Source of the DNA: Girardinichthys multiradiatus
Lineage: Eukaryota; Chordata; Actinopteri; Cyprinodontiformes; Goodeidae
Assembly: GCF_021462225.1 (NCBI RefSeq)
Contig: NC_061815.1
Span: forward strand, 46,721,986-46,785,985
Direction: 5' to 3'
Length of the DNA stretch: 64,000 nucleotides
Below are positions 11,046 through 23,051 of this stretch, piece by piece. A model generated the notes under the pieces. That model saw nothing but the letters and a program-made list of their open reading frames with translations. It searched no databases and was not told where the DNA came from. How positions within the stretch are numbered: the stretch's first letter is position 1; each line of letters starts with the position of its first letter. The translations under genes and the position numbers were made by a program.

Positions 11046-13495
11046 TAGGTATTTGCAGTTAAACCATCAGTTTCAGCCTGGCAGTAGCAGACAAAGAAGC
11101 TTTCCACACCAACTTTCCGCCCCTACTTGCTGACTCTTAAAATAACTATGATTAAACACATTTTTTGGAAAGTAGAGTTAAATTTCATTAGCCATCCCCA
11201 AGTCTCATTATTGCCAAGCCTGTAAAAAGAACTCACTTAAATAGAATCAGTTTGACAGCATGAAATAGGCTAATAGATCTTAACAAGAAACCCATAAACC
11301 AATAAAAAAAATAAAAAAAAGTCAGGAACAGAAGCAGGGTCAGACATCCAGTCCGGAATTGGTGACAAGGTCATATCTATGTGTTGGCATTCCAACGAAC
11401 CACAGTGAGAGCCATTATCTACAAATAGACGATTCAAGACATTGGAGTCCCAGGAGCTGTTGCATTGAATCACTGACTTGCAGTATTCACTCCTGGATGA
11501 GCATGTAGCAACAGTGGACATTCACTTGCACTGTTGTTGACTTTTCAGCAATCCCCCATAGTGAGCATGCATACATAGACAGGGGAAAGAAAAACTCCCC
11601 TTTAACAGAAAGAAACCTCAAGCAGAACTCGGCTCAGCGTGAATGGCCGTCCGCCATGACTGACTGGAGGTTTGAGAAAACGGAGCATAGACACAAAAAT
11701 AAAAAAACTCAGAAGCACTGATCCAAGAGTACTTTCTATGTTAAAGAAAAGTAGTTAATGGCAGTAGTAGCTCCTTTAGTGGCCTAATCTAGGAGAGAAA
11801 CGCAGCTATGATGATGAACTCTGAGCCAGTTTTCAAGTCTATAGCATAAATGAAAGCACATACAGTTAGTCACAGTAGAACCTCAGCCAATAGTCATGTC
11901 TATTTCTTAAAGCTTCTTTTGATTTAACTTATTAACCAGTTAATTTACCATGACAGCTCACCGTTGCACATTTTCTTCTGCAACTACATCTAAAAAAAGG
12001 CTAATGCTGCTGGCTACATTTAACAACTACAAACCGCAAAACAAAAGGCTAGTTTTTTCTTAAAGCTTTTATAAAATTTAAGTCATTTCCATTTAACATT
12101 CTTGCCATCCTCTATTAACTGACAGTGCTCCCCTAGAATCTTATCTTAAGACCTTATACACAGTTAAGATTTTGGCAGGATTATCAGACATGGGGAATGC
12201 TAATAAATATTGTTAGACTTGCTCACAATCTGTGACCAAACAGATTCAGTCTGATTACATCATAAATATGTCTTTTCTTTAAGACACAGTTAAAAGTAAT
12301 TTCCTTTCAGCCATGTTCAACAAAATTGTGTTCAAAAGGAGAGGTTAAAGTTTATTAGTTCACTTCCAAAAGCAGAAGTGAGGTTTTAGTTTGCTTTCCA
12401 AGCAATGTATAAAATCTACCACATGCAATGAGGTCAGCGAAAGTGATCATTAACCGCTTGTGCCTTTACCTGGGAGATTTTTCCCCATTGAGCTTCCTTT
12501 GTTCAGGAGCAGTTCAGGTCTATTGCAGCCAGCAGGAGACCAATATCTTCTTCCTGCTGCTTCCAGATTTTTATGAGGTCCTCAGCCCAGGAAGGCAAAA
12601 TAGTCCTGCTGAACCAAAATTACCTGGCAATGCAGATTTGCCTATTTAGACCTGGAGAGCAGGGCATTATGCAGTACTCCCTCAACGTAAATCCTTGCTG
12701 CGTGTGAAATGATATTGCACCATATGGCCTGCTAATGACTTTTTAAAACATCAAAATTTTATATATTGTATTAATTTGGGTTATAGCCCTATTTTTGCTA
12801 GCAGGAGCAGATGCAGTGAGCAGATGTGAATGTTGGTTTTTATAAAAAGTATGTTTCCATAAAATGAGATGCAAATCCTAAAGAAATAAATGAATGCCAG
12901 GGAAGGGAAGGCAAAGTAAGTGTTTCTCTACAGCATCATTTGTAAACATGATCGACAGTGCTTTACAGACACAATATGTAAAAAAATATTTATTACAAGA
13001 AAAATACACTAAAAAGATTACATTACAGTATGAAAACAACAAAAAAATACATCGGCTAAGAACAGATGACATTAAATTTCTCACTGGGATTAACCAGTTG
13101 TGAAATGGGTTGTTAAAGATACAAATGCACACTCTTGTAATTTGTTCGGAGGAAATATTCTAGCCTTGTCAAAATCATATACTTCATATTAGGACCCACT
13201 GATGCCAGGTTACTGTAGAAAGAGAAGTTGCTGTGGTATGAAAAAGGTTACTAATGTAACACAATAATAAATGTCAAATGTAAAGTGTTTGATTGATCAG
13301 AAATTAGGTCAAAAATGACCAGGAAATGACCTAAATTTTCATGTTCTATCAGATATCCATAAATGAAACATCTCAATCTGGACCCAGAAGGTCAGTAATT
13401 CACAGTATAATCAAGAATATTGTACAATGTCTACTCTAACTTTTAGAAGCACATTGTGTTTGCAGAGAATTCATCAACACTAACACATAGTACAT
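11046..13495. other. No gene recognised; contains a short segment shared with 55.4 kb
   Basis: Only short frames. The part at about 11430-11530 resembles 55370-55475 (listed separately). The rest shows no nameable repeat or gene. Confidence 0.5.
11430..11530. repeat. Short dispersed segment, copy 1
   Basis: Bases around ggatgagcatgtag and cagtggaca recur in the same order and orientation at 55370-55475, with gaps. The parent repeat is unknown; the similarity does not extend clearly on either side. Confidence 0.5.
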
Positions 13496-13990
13496 AAAAA
13501 AATGCAATTCAAAAATACTTTATTCATCCCAGGAGGAAATTAAATGATGTTGTAGCTCATATTATGCAAGTTTCTTCAAAGAGCCGATGTAGATGCTAAT
13601 GGCTGTGGGCAGGAAGGATCTCCTGTAGCGCTCCGTCTTACAGCAGATCTGAAGAAGCCTCTGATTGAAGACACTCTGTTGTTGTAGGACAGTCTCATGA
13701 AGAGGATGCTCAGGTTTTCCATAATGTTTTTCATTGTATGAAGAATCCTTCTTTGCACGATGATCACCAGAGGAGTCATCAGAACAGAGCCAGCCTTTTT
13801 TATTAGCTTGTTGAGCTTTTTTAAGTGCCTGGCTCTGATGCTGTTACCCCAGCAGATGATGGCAGAAGGGATAACGTCAAACTTTAGAAGTAACATGTTT
13901 TTAATCATGGGTTCCATTGCAATGCTAATCAAAAAACAAAGTTTAAAAATAAGACTTTTGTTGTCTTTCTTTTTCAAAATCTAAAAACAA
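13496..13990 (-). pseudogene. 3' end of an L2/Rex1-type LINE
   Basis: The minus strand encodes the C-terminal tail of a LINE RT protein: ICWGNSIRARHLKKLNKLIK, then ILHTMKNIMENL, then FFRSAVRRSATGDPSCPQP, before a stop and a 3' UTR. The 3' end near 13500 has the usual LINE wording (complement of atactttattcatcccaggag, which includes AATAAAG). The frame runs about 133 codons from 13977 to 13576. Everything upstream (endonuclease and RT core) is missing, as expected of a 5'-truncated LINE insertion. Confidence 0.7.
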
Positions 13991-15767
13991 ACTGACTCTT
14001 CCTTCTATTGTTACAGTTTTAATTGCATTTGTTAGTCAAGGATTTATCTACCAATCTATGACTAATTGGTTAAAATGCCTGATTGTGGGCATGGGTGAAA
14101 GCTTAATTGCTTTTCTTCATTTAACTGAGTTATAAGACAACAAAAAGTGTATAAGACTAAAAAAGTTGTTTTAATAAAATTTTTATTAAAAAGTTGATTG
14201 AATGTGCAGATTAAAGTTAACCAATAACTAAAGTTAGCTACTAGATGTACACACCAGTCAGATTGTTATATGGTTTTGTGAGAGCAAATTACTGATAAAA
14301 GTAGAATAAAAGAAAAAACAAACTCTAGTAATAAGAATATTCTAAACCTCTGCAGTGATCTAGAGGACAATCAAAAGACAAAATTTATTTTAACTTGTAG
14401 CTTTACTTCCAACACAATCTTTTTGTTTGGTTCCAGTTTCCCTCAAGTAAACTCAATTTTGACATTACAAAAATTGCTGAAAATCTACCCCAAATTCTCC
14501 TTGCACCATGATAGTAAAACAAAATAACTCTGAGAAACATATATTGTGTGATGAACAACCTTGAACAGAACAAAACGTTATTTGAATCAAAACGTATTGG
14601 TAAATCAAGAAGGAGGCTGTCAAAATAAGGTGAGATCTTTCCATGTAATCCATGCAACATTTAGTAACTGCTCGCAGTTAACTCCATAAAAGTTACAATA
14701 AATATCCTTATGTGTAATCCATGCAATAATTATTAAAACACACAGTTGAAGCAGTGGGGAGTGAAACAAGCATGTTCTCATATTCTGGAGCTGAGAGACT
14801 GGAGAGGCCTGTGTGGAGCCACATATTATCTGCCACATATTAACTGTCTTATCTTTTGCAGAAGTATAAACAACAAGTATTCAATGATGTATGATGATAT
14901 TACATTCTTTCACTTGTATTAAATGAAATTAGTAACCTTTGATTAACAAGATTAAAAGATGTATGATTGAAATGTGGTTAAGAACTGAGAATTAGAGTAA
15001 AAAACATTAAGGTTTGACATTCTATATCAGCTAAATATGAAAGAAATATAACATTAATCATTTGTAAAGCATGAATAAAAAGAATGAAGTGATGGTTTTG
15101 TAACTGTGTTTTAAAGTAAATGCTGAAAGCTGAAGAATGAAATGTGTAATACTGTGTAAAGTTTAAAACTGAGCAGATTAGGGAAAGAACTGGAGGATGA
15201 CAAGGAGTGACGAGAGCCAGCTGCATGCTGACAGCGAATCTTTTCAAGGCTAACGGGAGGAAGGGAGGATGCGACTACAGACCAGCGTGGCTATTATCGG
15301 CATCTCCAAGGCCGAGAAACAGAATCAGTAGGTCACGATGACCATGACTAAAGTATTGAGCAATAATCAAGAAGCTGAGCTGAATAGGTTGCGCAATAAC
15401 TGAGAAGTCTAATAAGGGGCTGACTGGTGAAAGCATCAAGCACCATAAAAGCAATGCTGAAGGAGGGAATGGGGTTGTTTCCTTGCAGAAGACCAGCGAA
15501 CAAGATCGGACGGAGAAAATAAGCTTGGATGGAAAAGGAACCGAGACACAGCCCAACTGATCGACTGCATTAAAAAAGAGGATCAACCCGTGAGCCCAGA
15601 AAGGACTGTGCCTCAAGATTAAGAATCTGATTTCATCTAAAGCCTTTTTATCCAGACAACAGAAGTGAACTTGATCGGTGAACAGCTGATTGCTCTAAGT
15701 TTCAGGTTTCTGGAAGTCCTGAATCAACCTCACTTATGTCTCCGGGTTTCCTTCAACTCTTCAGCCT
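13991..15767. other. No gene recognised; may hold the left part of the 15.77-kb repeat
   Basis: AT-rich to about 14950, then of more balanced composition from about 15180 to 15767. Because the window starts inside copy 1 of the repeat, I cannot test whether 15250-15767 belongs to it, but continuity of composition suggests so. Confidence 0.45.
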
Positions 15768-17540
15768 CTGGAAACTACTGTCTTCTGAGACAAATAACAA
15801 CAAAGATCCTGTTTAACCATCAAAGCCTGGAGCATCAGTGCCTGCCACTTAAAGGAAGAAAACTGAAGATTAAGTCGTATTTCCTTCAAGAAATCACTCG
15901 TTGTTACCAGAAGAATCATCTCCATCAGGTGCATGGATGAGCCTCTGTCTTCAAAGCCTCTCCAAACTCACTAGTTTCAGCATCAGGGAAAGACTGGTTG
16001 AGTTGATTGATTCATTTCTATTTTGTTTTTGTTTGTTTTTTTTGGGGTTTTTTTACCGTGTTCTGTCCGGCAGAATATCGCTCAGAATTGTTGTCTGAGT
16101 GCCAAGAAATTGCCCAACAGATTTACTTTCACAAGCGGAGCATCACAGCTAATGCTTTAAAGCTCTGCTTGATATTTATAAAATAAACATTATTATAAAC
16201 GTCTTTGGGAATATTTCAATTGTTACGGACACAGAGTCTGAAATGAAAAGGAAAAAAGAAACTCAAAAAAGAGAGAGATGGGGGGAAAAAGGGGAGAAAA
16301 GGAGGAATGAGTGGAGGTGAGAAAGAAGGATGAAGAGAATACAAGATTACACCCTGCTTGCTTATACACCTGCAGCTGTTTGTTTTTTTTAACAAAATAG
16401 TACACGGTAATTCTGAAAGTAAAATGTACTTAGTGAGAGGTGCAGCCCAATATAGAACATCTGTGTTTCTGTCAACACCTGAAGCTTAACACCTGTGAGT
16501 ATGGGTGTGGACGCGCTTTTGTATACAAGGTTTCTCCACAAAAATATGCTATAGCGAGTGTGAGGACCCACAGGCCTGCCCCATGGTCCCTGGACGAACA
16601 CTGAGGAGATCCAAGCCACAGACATCTAAAGGCCCCCCAGAGCATAGGAACCCCAGGAGAACCACCGCCGGGACTACCGCAACCCCCCCAGAGAAGAGCA
16701 GTGGAGAGTCCCAGGGGAACCACCCAGCAGCGACAGTGCAGAAGCCCCAGGGAGCCGCAGTGACGAGCCCACAGGCCCCGCCGGCAGCCGTCTACGCCCG
16801 AGCAGATCCAGCCATGGACCCAGAGGCCCAAGACCCCGGGACACACCACCCCCAAGCAGAGGCCAGACAGAACCCAGGGGGCCAGGCCCCGGCAAGCAGC
16901 CACCGGGAGTGAGCCAGCCCACACCAAAGCACCAAAGCATGATTGATTCATTTCTATTATTGAAATTATTTTGTGTTGCCGAATTTAAGCTGTTACTGAC
17001 CCTTCCGAAAGCGTTACTAATTAAAGAAAGCATATAAAATTCTAGTTAAATCGTGGACATTCAATTATTTGAGTCACTGTATTTTTTGGTTTTTCATTGG
17101 TGGTAAAAAGTCTTGTTGTCTGGTTCCAAGATATTTTAGGAGGTTTTTATAGGTTGCCTTAGCCAAGTTTATTAAAACAGCGCCCTTGGGGCTCGTGCCG
17201 AGTCACTAAAATTAACCTAGCCCATATACCAAGAGCCAGTTGTAAAATTAGGGAATGAGCAGCCGTGAACAAAAGTGACTGTTGAAAGTGTGAATGACTG
17301 CGATAGGCTACTCAGTCGTCCAGACCACTAGTTGAAGAAGGGCGAGACTTTTGTATGAAGGCTGTCAGAGGCTAGGCGAGTCATTTCCCGACACCAGCTT
17401 AAACAGAACTTTCAGTAAACCTGCTTAATAAGACCTTTCAGGTTTAGGGAAGTCCGGACCCGTTGGATGGAGAGCTGGATTGAGCAATCCCTTTAGACAT
17501 AGAGAGGTAGGAGAGAGAGGTTAGCTCATTGCAGACAACG
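15768..17540. repeat. Unclassified dispersed repeat, copy 2, interrupted
   Basis: It aligns with 1-840 in two blocks, 15768-16022 and 16940-17540, separated by a 917-bp insertion. The alignment is in the same orientation with roughly one difference per 15-20 bases. No gene is visible in the repeat itself. Confidence 0.8.
16023..16939 (-). mobile_element. Retro-inserted sequence with 19-bp target duplication
   Basis: The insertion interrupts the repeat and is flanked by an exact 19-bp duplication (TGATTGATTCATTTCTATT at 16004-16022 and 16940-16958), present once in copy 1. The left edge is T-rich, so on the minus strand the insert ends in an A-rich tail, the mark of LINE-driven target-primed insertion. 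Its minus-strand 5' half (16560-16930) is very GC-rich; long open frames there are low-complexity and read like a 5' UTR of a fish LINE rather than a protein. No RT or endonuclease motif is present, so it is a non-autonomous or internally deleted copy. Confidence 0.8.
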
Positions 17541-18339
17541 AAAAGGCATGCTGGGACAAAGTATTTTTCCATACACATTCTCAACGTGTGCTTAGTCTAC
17601 TTAAGGTAGGCAAAGCTCTGCTGCAGTTGTCTACAGTAATCTTATTCATACAACATACGTGTAATTTCAACATTGTTGCTGTCAAATAATCCACTACAGT
17701 TTCACTACAACCTAAGAGAACCAAGATTACTTCTTAATCATGGGATAAGGCCTTAAAGCTCAACATATGGGAGTTTGGGAGTTAAATCTTGCTTGGTTGC
17801 TGATTGAATTTTACAGCTGGAGCCTTCAGGAGACTGCTGAATCGTAATTACCCCAATGTGGAAACAACTGGAGTGGAAAGTAGGAATAAGAATTGAAAAG
17901 AGCAGACCAGTCTTATAATAAGAAACATTTAAAATGAGGCAAGTTTAAAAGAGGAGAAGGGAAGCAATAAAGGACAAAACTGCAATGGAGGACACAATGT
18001 GGCTTTGGATATTAATGTGGTTTAGTGTCTTTGTTGGCCAGAAAGCTTAGCTTTTATATTCAGTTACTGGGTTTCCTAATTTCACCGGAAAATTCCATTG
18101 TTTAACCAGCCAATTATAACTATGGAAGTAAGCCAGACCTTGAACTAATGTCATGGATGCTGCTAAGATTCCGCCACAGTGCATCAAGCCAATATTCACA
18201 AATAACCTAGACACATTCATTCATTACCATTAGGCATATAGAATCAATGTAATGCAATTAAAAGTGAGAATCTCACAGCATACTACAGTTGTATTATCAG
18301 TAGATCTCTTAACGTCTTATGTTATCTTGTAGAGTCTGC
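17541..18339. other. No gene recognised
   Basis: AT-rich, without long frames or a repeat I can name. Confidence 0.5.
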
Positions 18340-18958
18340 AGTAGTAGAAGAAAAGCAGACTGGGATCACTGGGGCAACAGTCTCAGTAGAGACACCCAGA
18401 CCTTCCTCTCTCCAGACACCTCCCCCTGAGCCAAAATGCTCAGCTCTCTTTTCACCACAAAAGATCAGCACAGTGTCTGCATTACTACAGCAGCTGCACT
18501 GATCCGTCTGTCGATCTCCAGTTCCATTCTCCCCTCACTCGTGAACAATACCTGAGAAACGTAAACTCCTCCACTTGAAGCAAGGACTCCTCACCAACCT
18601 AGAGAGGGAAAGCCACCCTTTTCCAGTCGAGAACCATGGCCTCAGACATGAAGAAGCTGATTCTCATCCACACCTTTTTCACTCCTGCACAAAGCATATG
18701 TGGACCGTTCGGGCAAACTCCCATGAACCTTCGAGCACCCTGCAAAGGGTGTAGAGCTGGTCCAGTTTTCCACAGCTGGGACAAAATTCACTCTGCTCCT
18801 CCTGAAGTCAAGGTTCTACTATCAGTCGAACTCTCCTCTCCAACAACCTGGCACCCGTGGAGGTTGAAGAGTGTGATTCTCCCCTGTGACATTGGGGCTA
18901 CTGAGGCGACATATAAGGATGTATCATTCAGTATCATTTTTCTTTAAACTAATGTGAT
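18340..18958 (-). pseudogene. LINE reverse-transcriptase relic with internal deletions
   Basis: On the minus strand three blocks of one LINE protein are joined. From 18958 to about 18700 it resembles the RT finger and palm (a region usually reading like LDQLYTLRGV). Then a jump leads to the segment after the catalytic box, SEAMVLDWKRVAFPLQVGEE at about 18660-18580, and EIDRRI. Another jump near 18430 reaches the C-terminal end, EVSGERKVWVSLLRLLPQ. The catalytic FADD box is missing. The same family appears on the plus strand at 37715-38985 (shared C-terminal motif EVSGER). The clade is uncertain, possibly RTE-related. Confidence 0.6.
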
Positions 18959-18959
18959 A

Positions 18960-19880
18960 TCCGACATTGTATAAAAATAGGCTCTTGAACGGTGTGGTGA
19001 GTGTTAGCGAAACTAAGATCTGCTGTCCCATCAGGTCTAGATCAAAGTGCTCAATAAAGGGGGGTGTTTTGTTAATGGCGGTTATAACCAATTCAGAACA
19101 ATCTGTATTGGTGAGAATTGACAACATGGACTGAAAAATTGACACCAAGACCTGGAATCTCAGTGATGCGATTGGCTCCCTCCGTACTCAATTGGTCTGA
19201 CCCTGATTTGTGGTGTCCGGACTGAGTTCAGTTCCAGACTTGAGATGCTAGCTGCTAGCTCCGAGGCTAAACTGGTATGCCTAACTAGCTTTGAGGAGGC
19301 TACAAACTCAAAGTCCGACAGAGTGACCAAGCTAGAGAAGTCGATCTACTCTCTGAAAGAAGATGTTAAAGCCCTTAACAATAAGACTGAAGACTTGGAA
19401 GGAAGACAATGCCGCTATAACATACATATATTGGGGGTAAGGGAACAATTTGAAACAGACTCCCGTCCTGCAATCTCCATGGCCAAGTTTCTGCAGGAGG
19501 GCTTGATATGACTCCTACCCTGGACCGGGCGCATTGCAGCTTGCGGCCTGCTTCTCCGAAAGAAAACAGACTCAGACCATTCATTTTGATGTTTCAATTA
19601 CTATCAAGAGAAGCTTGAAGCATTCCAGCTGGCAGCAAAAAACGGCCCACTGGTTCAATATGGGTGATATTATTTGGATTTTTCCAGACCTGCCATCTGC
19701 AGTTGTATAGCAGAAAGGGACTTTCCAAAGAGTTAAAGATCTGCTCTGCAACTGTTGCAACCTGAAGTTCACCCAGTGAAAATAACCTCCTCCTTGGGTG
19801 AGAAGATTTTCACAAACCCAGCTGTGGCAGAAGACTATGTGATAAAATACCTGGTGGAGGGAGCCCAACAGACCCATGGC
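18960..19880 (+). pseudogene. L1-type ORF1 relic
   Basis: The frame at 19245-19511 gives a coiled-coil-like stretch (VTKLEKSIYSLKEDVKALNN) followed by EDLEGRQCRYNIHILGV, the signature at the start of the RRM domain of L1/Tx1 ORF1 nucleic-acid-binding proteins. After a stop at 19509 the similarity continues in another frame (DRAHCSLRP, 19520-19550) and weakly to about 19860. No ORF2 follows. It is a truncated, frameshifted copy. Confidence 0.6.
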
Positions 19881-21689
19881 TGAGTATAGTTAATATACTA
19901 ATAACAGAAATTAACTGCTTAGCAAGGGAAAAAAATACACTATCAGGCTTCACTTGGGCTTACATAAGTGTTAAATTATCTGTTTTAAGAATGCACACAC
20001 TAATGTTAACAGGTTCAAGTAGGTTTTACATTAGTGATCGGTTTTATGTTCTAACAAATGAACATACTTTGACGTTATCAAGCTTCTGTGGGGTTTACAA
20101 CAATGTGAAGTTTTATGTTTATGTTTCGGCTTGCACTGACTGTATTGTTCTATTTATTACTCCTTTTTAACTGACAGGAAAACCAAGCAGAGACCCACAT
20201 TCTGTTAAAACCTGAGTCCACATAAATTAACAGTTAAAGTAATAGGAAACCTTTCGCTGCTTGTGCATCAAGAGAATGCAAAAGGTTTGTAAAGGAGCAA
20301 ATGAGGCATATTGTTATTCTTTACTTATAATTTTGGATTGTACTGTATTCTCAGTGGTACAGAGAGCCATAGCTGTGTTTTTAATTAATTATGATTTTAA
20401 TTTTTCTATAAAAACTTTATTCTAACAATAGTTCAATTTTATGTTTATTCAGACTGTAAACAAGAGTATTTTGTAAATTCCCTGTTCTTAAAAAGAAATA
20501 AGAATCTGTTACAAGAAGTGTTTATGAAATCTCCAATTGGTGCATCTCTAGTAAAAACAAGCAAAAATCAAACCAACATCATTATTTATGGTAAATATAT
20601 AATCTTAGTTCAGATCTTGGCTGATCTTAGCGCTACAGGAGATCCTTCCTGCCCACAGCCATTAGTGTGAAGCTTTTTGGGGTCTCTGGGGACTTGATAA
20701 AGCGATTTTTAAGTGCACACCATTCACCATCTTTTATAACTAGTGGTACTAACAGTTGTATGAGATAGCAACCTTACCATTTATAAATGGGGTTGAACAG
20801 TTATATTTTTAATACTTGAATTGTAAAAGCAAACAACTGCATCCACTCTGGTGTAAATAAATAGTCAAAAACAAAAAGAATAAAAAAAAATTCGAATAAA
20901 TAAATAAATATGACAGGGAGCAAACAAAACAACCCAGAAAAAATAAAAACTGAAGTCAGGTGAAAAAGCTTGAATCCTTGAAAAGGTATGAATTGTAAGC
21001 AAAATGAACAAGAGAAGCAAGGAGAAATTAAGCTGGTGCATTAAAAAATAAAGGTAACATTTGGTCAAAAGCAAATATGAATATTGTATTTATTTAATAG
21101 TTTGTATTTATGGCAAACTATACAGCTACAAATATGTCTACAGAAATCAGGTTAAATATTTCTAGTCACTGTGTAGAAAAACATTAACTAAATCAGAGAA
21201 AATGTCTCTCAAGTAAAAAGCATTGCTGAGCCCCAGCTTGGCTGAAACACATCAAACTGGCATTACAGAGGACAGCTCTCTATGAAGAGTTGAGCTCTTA
21301 CAGACATACCAAATTCCTGCTGTGCTTCACCAAGTGATCTTGTCAAAAACAGAAAGTATAAGTCATGTGTCTCCATACAAAAAGCAACAATTATTTATTC
21401 ATCAGCTCTCAATTGGTGCGGCCAGCCAATTGAGCACTTGCTGCTTGTATGTTGTGTTGCCATATCTATCAGTTCGCTCTGAATGCAGACGGTCTTTATG
21501 TTTTCTGTGTTTACAGGCCTGAATGTTGAGGGAAATAAACAGGATCACAAAGTCTGCACCATAGGGTGAAACAGTGCAAATGGAAAACTTGGAACTTTTG
21601 AAGAAGCAAATTTTCATTGAGTGTCGGGGGGATCTTTTCTATAGATATACAAAACAAGACTCAGTGTAATGTTAATTTTATTAGACTAC
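19881..21689. other. No gene recognised apart from a LINE scrap at 20632-20672
   Basis: Within this AT-rich stretch the plus strand at 20632-20672 encodes RYRRSFLPTAI, a match to the LINE 3' coding tail also seen on the minus strand at 13576-13640. Nothing else is recognisable. Confidence 0.45.
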
Positions 21690-21806
21690 AATAGAACAGA
21701 ACAGAATAGAACAGAATAGAATAGAATAGAATAGAATAGAACAGAATAGAATAGAATAGAATAGAATAGAATAGAATAGAATAGAATAGAATAGAATAGA
21801 ATAGAA
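21690..21806 (+). repeat. (AGAAT)n microsatellite
   Basis: About 117 bp of AGAAT units with a few AGAAC variants on the left. It directly abuts a LINE 3' end on the minus strand, so it probably grew from the LINE's pentamer tail. Confidence 0.95.
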
Positions 21807-22010
21807 ATATCCTTTATTGTCCCACAGTGGGGAAATTCAGGTTTGTCAGCAGAAAAGTAAAAGGAAAATTGTAGCATGCAAGTTCTCACAAAGTTATAAA
21901 CTATAAAAATCAAAAAGCAAGAGTAGACTGTACAGTAAAGGACACATTTACAACATAATAGAAATACTGTCCAGTTTAATTTAAAAAATGGCTTAGTCAT
22001 ACCTGTTAGA
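21807..22010 (-). mobile_element. LINE 3' UTR (L2/Rex1-like)
   Basis: Read on the minus strand, the wording near 21806-21830 (complement of cctttattgtcccacagtgg) is the typical end of teleost L2-group LINEs, with an AATAAAG signal directly before the repeat tail. About 200 bp of 3' UTR precede it. No coding part is left. Confidence 0.6.
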
Positions 22011-22566
22011 AAGGTTATGAATCAGATAATTTTTTCTTCACGTTTTTTCTTTCCTTCATTCCCCCTGGAATTTTGATGCTTTTGATTCTTTTAAAAAGCT
22101 CATACATCACCTTCACCATGGTATCTACTGTGTCTTTGAGTATGTTGGTTGACATGGTTGTCAATTAATCATAGTGTTGAAGTTTGACTTTTTGTATTAA
22201 CATGCTAAAGTGTCCTAGAGTAAAGCTCTATACAGGGTTGCTCCTGATAAACTGCAGCCGGAATGACAGTTTTCCTGTCATCAAAATCGAGTTCATTGGC
22301 AAAGTACGATGTGCTGCACACAACAGTTTTAAATTTTAACAGTAGCTGAGATGACCTACACAGTACCACTCAGATTCTTTCACACACTCATAAGCATGAC
22401 AGTCATTAAGTTTGAGCTTTTAATGAAGCGTTTCAGGATATTTTTTTTAAGTAAAATGATCAGCAATCATTTCACTTCAGTGATTTTTAAAAACAACAAT
22501 TAGCTGTACATCATTGTAGATCATCTCTGTCTAATCTACACAGGATCAAATTTATGCACACAAGTT

Positions 22567-22570
<4 letters not shown>

Positions 22571-22606
<36 letters not shown>
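22571..22606. repeat. (TA)n microsatellite
   Basis: A perfect run of 18 TA units. Confidence 0.98.
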
Positions 22607-22608
<2 letters not shown>

Positions 22609-22639
22609 AAAGAGAAAGAGAGACCACATACTTTTTGTA

Positions 22640-22960
22640 TCCATCAACAACAAAGAAAGAAATGTCTGCTTCAAAATCACCACTTTCAAGCTATGACAAG
22701 AAGAATGTTTAGAGAGGTCATGTTTAGGCTTTCAAACCCAAAACAAACTACCAACTGTCAAGCATGGCGGTGGCAACATAATGTTGTGGGCTGTTTTCAT
22801 GCTCATCGTACTTTGACACAACTGGTTCCTACAACAGGAAAGTGATCCAGAACACGTGTGTTGGATCACTGAGCTACATCATATCTGATATTAGTTCCAA
22901 CAGAAGTATATCAAGACTCTTTTTAGAACAATAAAAACATGTTTTCTCAGCAATTTGCTA
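22640..22960 (+). mobile_element. Degraded Tc1-like transposase relic
   Basis: On the plus strand, 22715-22805 translates, across frame changes, to pieces like FKPKTN and the segment that in Tc1 proteins reads KHGGGNIMLW (bases catggcggtggcaacataatg at 22763). The DDE residues cannot be followed and no terminal repeats remain. Confidence 0.55.
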
Positions 22961-23051
22961 AAGAAATTTTATGCAAATATTAGTGTAGGTGTTATGTACA
23001 CATATATTGTGTAGTTCAAATACACATATACATACTGTACATGCACATGCA

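Noticed and set aside
16472..16951. A 159-codon minus-strand frame rich in Gly, Leu, Trp and Cys, and a 135-codon plus-strand frame opposite
   Set aside because: Both arise from GC-rich, low-complexity sequence without stops in several frames; neither has a domain and the region looks like a LINE 5' UTR.
21690..21806. Regular repeats considered as a CRISPR-like array
   Set aside because: The units are 5 bases with no spacers; it is a microsatellite in a vertebrate genome.
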